Notes under the pieces: generated by a model
Seen by the model: only the letters and a program-made list of their open reading frames with translations
Told to the model about the DNA's origin: nothing
Database searches by the model: none
In this document: positions 60,698-64,000 of the stretch, piece by piece
Position numbering within the stretch: position 1 is the stretch's first letter
How the letters are laid out: the number at the start of each line of letters is the position of its first letter
Program-made: the position numbers and the translations under genes
Assembly: GCA_023386815.1 (NCBI GenBank)
Contig: JAEWIZ010000006.1
Coordinates: 14,011-78,010, forward strand
Direction: 5' to 3'
Origin: Bacillota bacterium
Lineage (GTDB): Bacteria; Bacillota; Clostridia; Lachnospirales; Lachnospiraceae
DNA length: 64,000 nucleotides

Positions 60698-62695
60698 ATG
60701 AAAAGTTTGAAATTTAAATTACTTTTCAGCATTATATCTTTGGTAATCATTTTACCTTTATTAATTTCCTTATTTAGTATTTTTTTATTTCAGAAAGTTT
60801 TAACAAAAAATGCATACAGCACCGTTGAATTGCTAGCAGAGGATGGAAGCAAGCTGGTGTCTAGTAGAATGGATATTCGTGAAGTGGAACTAATGAAAAT
60901 AGCGCAGCAGGACGATGTTGTGAGTATGGACGTAAATGTTCAGCTGTCCTATCTGAAGAAACAATTGAGTAATACGGGGTATATGGATTTTGCAGTAGTT
61001 ACTTTGGATGGTACTGCAGTATATACCGATGGAACCGAAAGTCAGCTAGGTGACCGAGATTACATCCAAAAGGCATTAAAGGGTGAGACAAATGTTTCAG
61101 ATGTTATCATTAGTAAAGTCACTGGACAGCCGGTGGTGATGATAGCGACTCCAATCAAGGATGATTCAGCTAGTGCACAGGTAAAGGGAGTACTAATCGG
61201 AAGAATGGATGGGAATACCCTCAGTGAAATAACAAGTGATACCGGCTATGGAGAGGAGGGCTATGCGTATATCATTAATGATAAGGGACAAATTATAGCA
61301 CATCCGAATTCTGAGCTGGTTCTAAATCAAGTTAATCCAATCGAAGCGGTTGCTGAAGATCCATCTTATCAATCTCTGGCGGAGTCAGAGCAAATTATAA
61401 TTAAGCAGCAAACCGGAAGTACTACATATGATTATAAGGAAAATACCTTATATGCAGGTTTTCAGAAAATCGAAGGAACCAGTTGGTTTATGGTCGTAAC
61501 TGCAGTGAAGGAAGAAGCCTTAGCATCAATAATAACCATTACTCAGATGATCCTTGTAGTTTTTGCTGTGATCATTGTTTTATCAATACCGATTGCCTAC
61601 TTTGTCGGAAATTCTGTTACAAAACCGATATCGGTCATCGCAAGTCTTTCGAATCGTATTGCTGCACTCGATATTACAGAGAATGTAGATGAAAAATACC
61701 TGAAGAAGAAGGATGAAATAGGAACCCTTGCAGGTGCAATGCAAAATATTACAAATAATCTGAGAAGTATCCTTCATGAAGTAACCGATTCCGCGGTTGA
61801 GCTTTCATCAACGGCTCAACAGCTAACAGCAACAGCAGAGCAGTCAGCAACGTCTTCTGACGAAGTATCAAGAACCGTCGAAGAAATTGCAAAAGGTGCC
61901 TCTGATCAGGCTGTTAATACGGAAAATGGTTCGGAACAGGCAATCAGCCTAGGTAATATCATTGAACAAAACCGTGGTTATGTGAGTGACATGAATCAGG
62001 TTTTTGAGAAAATAACAGGTGTAATTAAGGATGGTTTAAAAGAAATAAGACATCTGGCGGATATTTCAGACGAAAGCAGTAGGGCTACAAAGGAAATTTA
62101 TGACATTATACTAAAGACGAATGAAAGTGCGGCACAGATTGGTGATACCAGTAGTGTAATAGCTTCCATCGCAGAGCAGACAAATCTTTTAGCCTTGAAC
62201 GCATCAATTGAAGCAGCCAGAGCCGGTGAGGCAGGGAAAGGCTTCGCTGTTGTGGCAGATGAAATTAAAAAGCTGGCGGGACAGTCGTCAAAATCAACGG
62301 AATATATAGATGGGGTGGTTCGTGAGCTGCAGGAAGTGGTAACAAGTGCAGTTGAAATGGTGAAGAAGGTTAATCTGATTTCTGAGGAGCAATCAGTTAG
62401 CGTTGGTAATACAAAGGCAAAATATAAGACCATTCGGAGTACGGTAGATGAATCTCAGGAAGCCATCGGTCTGTTAAATACCTCGGTAGAGGAGATGACT
62501 AAGGCGAAGAATGATATTATGGACATGCTGCAAACCTTATCAGCAATTGCGGAGGAAAATGCGGCAAGCACACAAGAAGCGTCCTCGGCAATGTTAGAAC
62601 AGAGTTCTTCCATTGAAGAAATAGCAAATTCCAGTAATAGACTGTCCGAGTTAGCAGTAAGTCTTCAGGATATTATTGCAAGGTTCAAGCTGTAA
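60698..62695 (+). CDS. Methyl-accepting chemotaxis protein
   Basis: This is a transmembrane chemoreceptor of 665 residues. It has one N-terminal helix (about 8-30), an extracellular dCache-type sensor (about 35-275, with DRDYIQKALKG and IINDKGQIIAHPN), a second helix (about 280-305), HAMP (about 306-360), and a long cytoplasmic coiled-coil signalling domain. The kinase-contact tip is ISSVIASIAEQTNLLALNASIEAARAGEAGKGFAVVADEI, quoted in part as IAEQTNLLALNASIEAARAG. dCache sensors often bind amino acids or organic acids. The ligand is unknown. SD AGGAGG precedes ATG. It is monocistronic. Confidence 0.93.
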   Translation: MKSLKFKLLFSIISLVIILPLLISLFSIFLFQKVLTKNAYSTVELLAEDGSKLVSSRMDIREVELMKIAQQDDVVSMDVNVQLSYLKKQLSNTGYMDFAVVTLDGTAVYTDGTESQLGDRDYIQKALKGETNVSDVIISKVTGQPVVMIATPIKDDSASAQVKGVLIGRMDGNTLSEITSDTGYGEEGYAYIINDKGQIIAHPNSELVLNQVNPIEAVAEDPSYQSLAESEQIIIKQQTGSTTYDYKENTLYAGFQKIEGTSWFMVVTAVKEEALASIITITQMILVVFAVIIVLSIPIAYFVGNSVTKPISVIASLSNRIAALDITENVDEKYLKKKDEIGTLAGAMQNITNNLRSILHEVTDSAVELSSTAQQLTATAEQSATSSDEVSRTVEEIAKGASDQAVNTENGSEQAISLGNIIEQNRGYVSDMNQVFEKITGVIKDGLKEIRHLADISDESSRATKEIYDIILKTNESAAQIGDTSSVIASIAEQTNLLALNASIEAARAGEAGKGFAVVADEIKKLAGQSSKSTEYIDGVVRELQEVVTSAVEMVKKVNLISEEQSVSVGNTKAKYKTIRSTVDESQEAIGLLNTSVEEMTKAKNDIMDMLQTLSAIAEENAASTQEASSAMLEQSSSIEEIANSSNRLSELAVSLQDIIARFKL

Positions 62696-62750
62696 TAATA
62701 TGTAATAATATAAGTGATAAGTTGGTATCTTCTTACGTGAGAAAATCTAT

Positions 62751-62813
62751 TTCAAGAAGATTAATATGAATTTTGAGAAGATTAATAGGAATTTCAAGAA
62801 GATTAATAAGATA
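62751..62813. repeat. Three 21-bp tandem repeats after the chemoreceptor gene
   Basis: Units lie at 62751-62771, 62772-62792 and 62793-62813 with consensus TTYRAGAAGATTAATANGAAT. A shorter double TAATAATATG lies just upstream (about 62692-62711). Confidence 0.8.
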
Positions 62814-62923
62814 AGTAAGTTAATTAATCGATTTGCCAATTGAGAAAATTAATGAATTAGACTAGTAATTCATTAAAGTTTACGATAAAATAATTAGCAT
62901 AACTTACTGTGGAGAAGATACCA

Positions 62924-63523
62924 ATGAAAATATATTTAATTAGACATGGACAGACTGACTGGAATTTACAAGGAAGATTTCAAGGACGCGAGGATATCGA
63001 GTTAAATGAAACCGGAATTATGCAGGCAATTAATTGCGGAAGAGCAATTAAGGATACTAAATTCCAGGCAGTAATCACGAGTCCGCTAATCAGAGCAAGA
63101 AAAACTGCTGAAATAATAGCTGAACAAGTGTCAGTTAAGGAGTTAGTTATAGAGGATAGCATTATAGAGCGTGACTTTAAAAAAGTATCAGGAATGACAC
63201 CTCAGGAAAGAGAGATTTTTTATGCATCCGGTGAGCCGGATGATAAGGAGCCTTGGGAAGATCTGTGTAATCGTATGATGAATAGCATTAAGATGTATGG
63301 AAAAAAATATTATAATGATAATATCATAATGGTATCCCATGGAGCATCTATTAATTCTGTGCTGGCAGCATTGAGTGGTGGAAAAACAGGAACGGGTAAA
63401 ATTATTTTAAAAAATACTTGTATCAATGTCATTCACTACGAAGATGGACAATTAAAGCTTGGTGAATATAATCTGTCACCGGAGGAATATATGGAGCTGC
63501 ATCATCAGAATAAGGGCAAATAA
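62924..63523 (+). CDS. Histidine phosphatase family protein (phosphoglycerate mutase-like)
   Basis: A branch 1 histidine phosphatase of 199 residues has the catalytic RHG motif in YLIRHGQTDWN (His8) and the second histidine in MVSHGASI. Members dephosphorylate sugar phosphates, phosphoserine, alpha-ribazole phosphate and more, so the substrate is open. ATG 62924 has GGAGAAG upstream. The GTG at 62909 precedes that site and is rejected. It is the last protein gene before two tRNA genes. Confidence 0.88.
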   Translation: MKIYLIRHGQTDWNLQGRFQGREDIELNETGIMQAINCGRAIKDTKFQAVITSPLIRARKTAEIIAEQVSVKELVIEDSIIERDFKKVSGMTPQEREIFYASGEPDDKEPWEDLCNRMMNSIKMYGKKYYNDNIIMVSHGASINSVLAALSGGKTGTGKIILKNTCINVIHYEDGQLKLGEYNLSPEEYMELHHQNKGK

Positions 63524-63617
63524 AGATCGATTTTATGTTCCTGCCGTCTATTAATAAGATGGAAACAGGGTTTTGTTCCAATTATATATAATATTCAAAG
63601 AATTTGATGAATTTCCC

Positions 63618-63646
63618 TTGACAAAATAAACCGCTACCATTATAAT
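63618..63646 (+). promoter_or_regulatory. Consensus promoter of the tRNA pair
   Basis: TTGACA (63618-63623), 17-bp spacing, TATAAT (63641-63646): a perfect consensus, 19 bp ahead of the first tRNA. Confidence 0.9.
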
Positions 63647-63664
63647 GGAAAAGTACTTGAAAAC

Positions 63665-63737
63665 GGGATCTTAGCTCAGCTGGGAGAGCATCTGCCTTAC
63701 AAGCAGAGGGTCATAGGTTCGAGCCCTATAGGTCCCA
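63665..63737 (+). tRNA. tRNA-Val (anticodon TAC)
   Basis: The 73-nt cloverleaf has acceptor GGGATCT/AGGTCCC with one G-T pair, D arm around TAGCTCAGCTGGGAGAGCA, anticodon arm TCTGC/GCAGA with loop CTTACAA (anticodon TAC at 63698-63700), T arm with GGTTCGAGCC, and discriminator A. The CCA end is not encoded. Confidence 0.95.
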
Positions 63738-63752
63738 TTTTATAAGTAATAT

Positions 63753-63826
63753 GGCGAAGTAGCTCAGTTGGCGAGAGCACGCGGTTCATACCCGCGGTGT
63801 CGGCGGTTCAAATCCGTCCTTCGCTA
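63753..63826 (+). tRNA. tRNA-Met (anticodon CAT), probably elongator
   Basis: The 74-nt cloverleaf has acceptor GGCGAAG/CTTCGCT with a G-T first pair, anticodon arm CGCGG/CCGCG with loop TTCATAC (anticodon CAT at 63787-63789), T arm with GGTTCAAATCC, and discriminator A. It lacks the three G-C pairs typical of the initiator anticodon stem. A tRNA-Ile2 read through lysidine cannot be fully excluded. Confidence 0.93.
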
Positions 63827-63834
63827 CTTAAGGA

Positions 63835-63866
63835 CAACAATAATCATATGATTATTGTTGTTTTTT
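63835..63866 (+). terminator. Terminator of the tRNA operon
   Basis: A perfect 26-bp palindrome (63835-63847 with 63848-63860, CAACAATAATCAT) is followed by six T. Confidence 0.9.
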
Positions 63867-63879
63867 GTTTCGGAATAAA

Positions 63880-64000
63880 AATAAACCACCGGCTATGCCG
63901 GTGTGTCCCCAGCTAGCTTTAGCTTCAAGTAAAAAACCTCCCATGTTATAATGATTGTGGGTTTGCCAACCACAAAAATTACATAGGAGGTATCCAAAAA
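63880..64000 (+). mobile_element. Left end of an IS200/IS605-like element, truncated by the window edge
   Basis: A subterminal hairpin CACCGGC-TAT-GCCGGTG (63887-63903) is followed by GTGTCCCC and an untranslated region typical of IS200 elements. ACCTCCCATGT (63936-63946) pairs with ACATAGGAGGT (63981-63991), hiding the AGGAGG ribosome binding site. Inside lie TATAAT (63948-63953) and a TTGTGG/CCACAA hairpin. The transposase ORF should begin just past 64000. The end hairpin and RBS layout are seen. Assignment to IS200/IS605 is by recognition of the style and awaits the transposase. Confidence 0.6.

Overview
The window looks like a low-GC chromosomal segment from an anaerobic clostridium, most likely Lachnospiraceae or a close relative (Clostridium phytofermentans-like). 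I infer this from the gene families; no 16S rRNA is present. The supporting content is: LL-diaminopimelate aminotransferase (DapL) lysine synthesis, an archaeal-type AspRS in an operon with GatCAB under a T-box, pyruvate formate-lyase with its activase, NADPH-type glutamate synthase, a sodium-pump decarboxylase beta subunit, SLH, PilZ and LTA-synthase-type envelope proteins, and strong AGGAGG ribosome binding sites. Genes are dense, mostly on the + strand, and none looks broken.

Layout. 1-4.0 kb: sodium-pump decarboxylase beta subunit with a 45-residue one-helix partner (minus), a divergent LysR regulator and a rubredoxin-like/NADH oxidoreductase. 4.0-8.8 kb: a fused ABC ATPase-permease (minus) divergent from a two-component system. 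8.8-13.1 kb: MarR regulator and a heterodimeric ABC exporter sharing GTTAG/CTAAC operators. 13.4-18.8 kb: prfC, nagBA with a divergent RpiR regulator, and YccF. 19-25.6 kb: iron-type alcohol dehydrogenase, glnA with an ANTAR protein, dapF-dapL, and copZ-csoR. 25.9-30.4 kb: S66 peptidase, LTA-synthase-like enzyme and an Mbeg1-like hydrolase. 30.5-36 kb: T-box, aspS2, gatCAB. 36-42.4 kb: PilZ, then SLH protein plus a MacA/MacB-type transporter. 42.7-48.6 kb: an unknown membrane protein, a Mef-type MFS pump behind a leader peptide, a phosphoesterase lipoprotein, and a FliK-like protein (minus). 49-59 kb: gltBD and pflBA. 59-64 kb: a small membrane protein, a PdxA-family dehydrogenase, a chemoreceptor, a histidine phosphatase, tRNA-Val, tRNA-Met, and the left end of an IS200/IS605-like element cut by the window edge.

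Functional themes. Nitrogen assimilation (glnA, gltBD) and Asn/Gln-tRNA amidation (aspS2-gatCAB) both carry RNA-level control. glnA and gltB share a promoter-proximal terminator that begins with the same 10-mer, and an ANTAR-domain protein (a family of RNA antiterminators) lies directly downstream of glnA. The aspS2-gatCAB operon has a T-box whose specifier loop contains overlapping Glu (GAA) and Asn (AAC) codons. In the same operon, tandem Shine-Dalgarno/anti-Shine-Dalgarno hairpins precede the true ribosome binding sites of aspS2 and gatB.

The most novel-looking item is a 12-codon leader peptide ahead of the Mef-like pump. Its coding sequence is complementary to the pump's ribosome binding site, the layout of a translational attenuator that responds to ribosome stalling. 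Several short tandem repeats (15, ~35, 14 and 21 bp) lie in intergenic DNA, which suggests repeat-prone gene ends in this genome.
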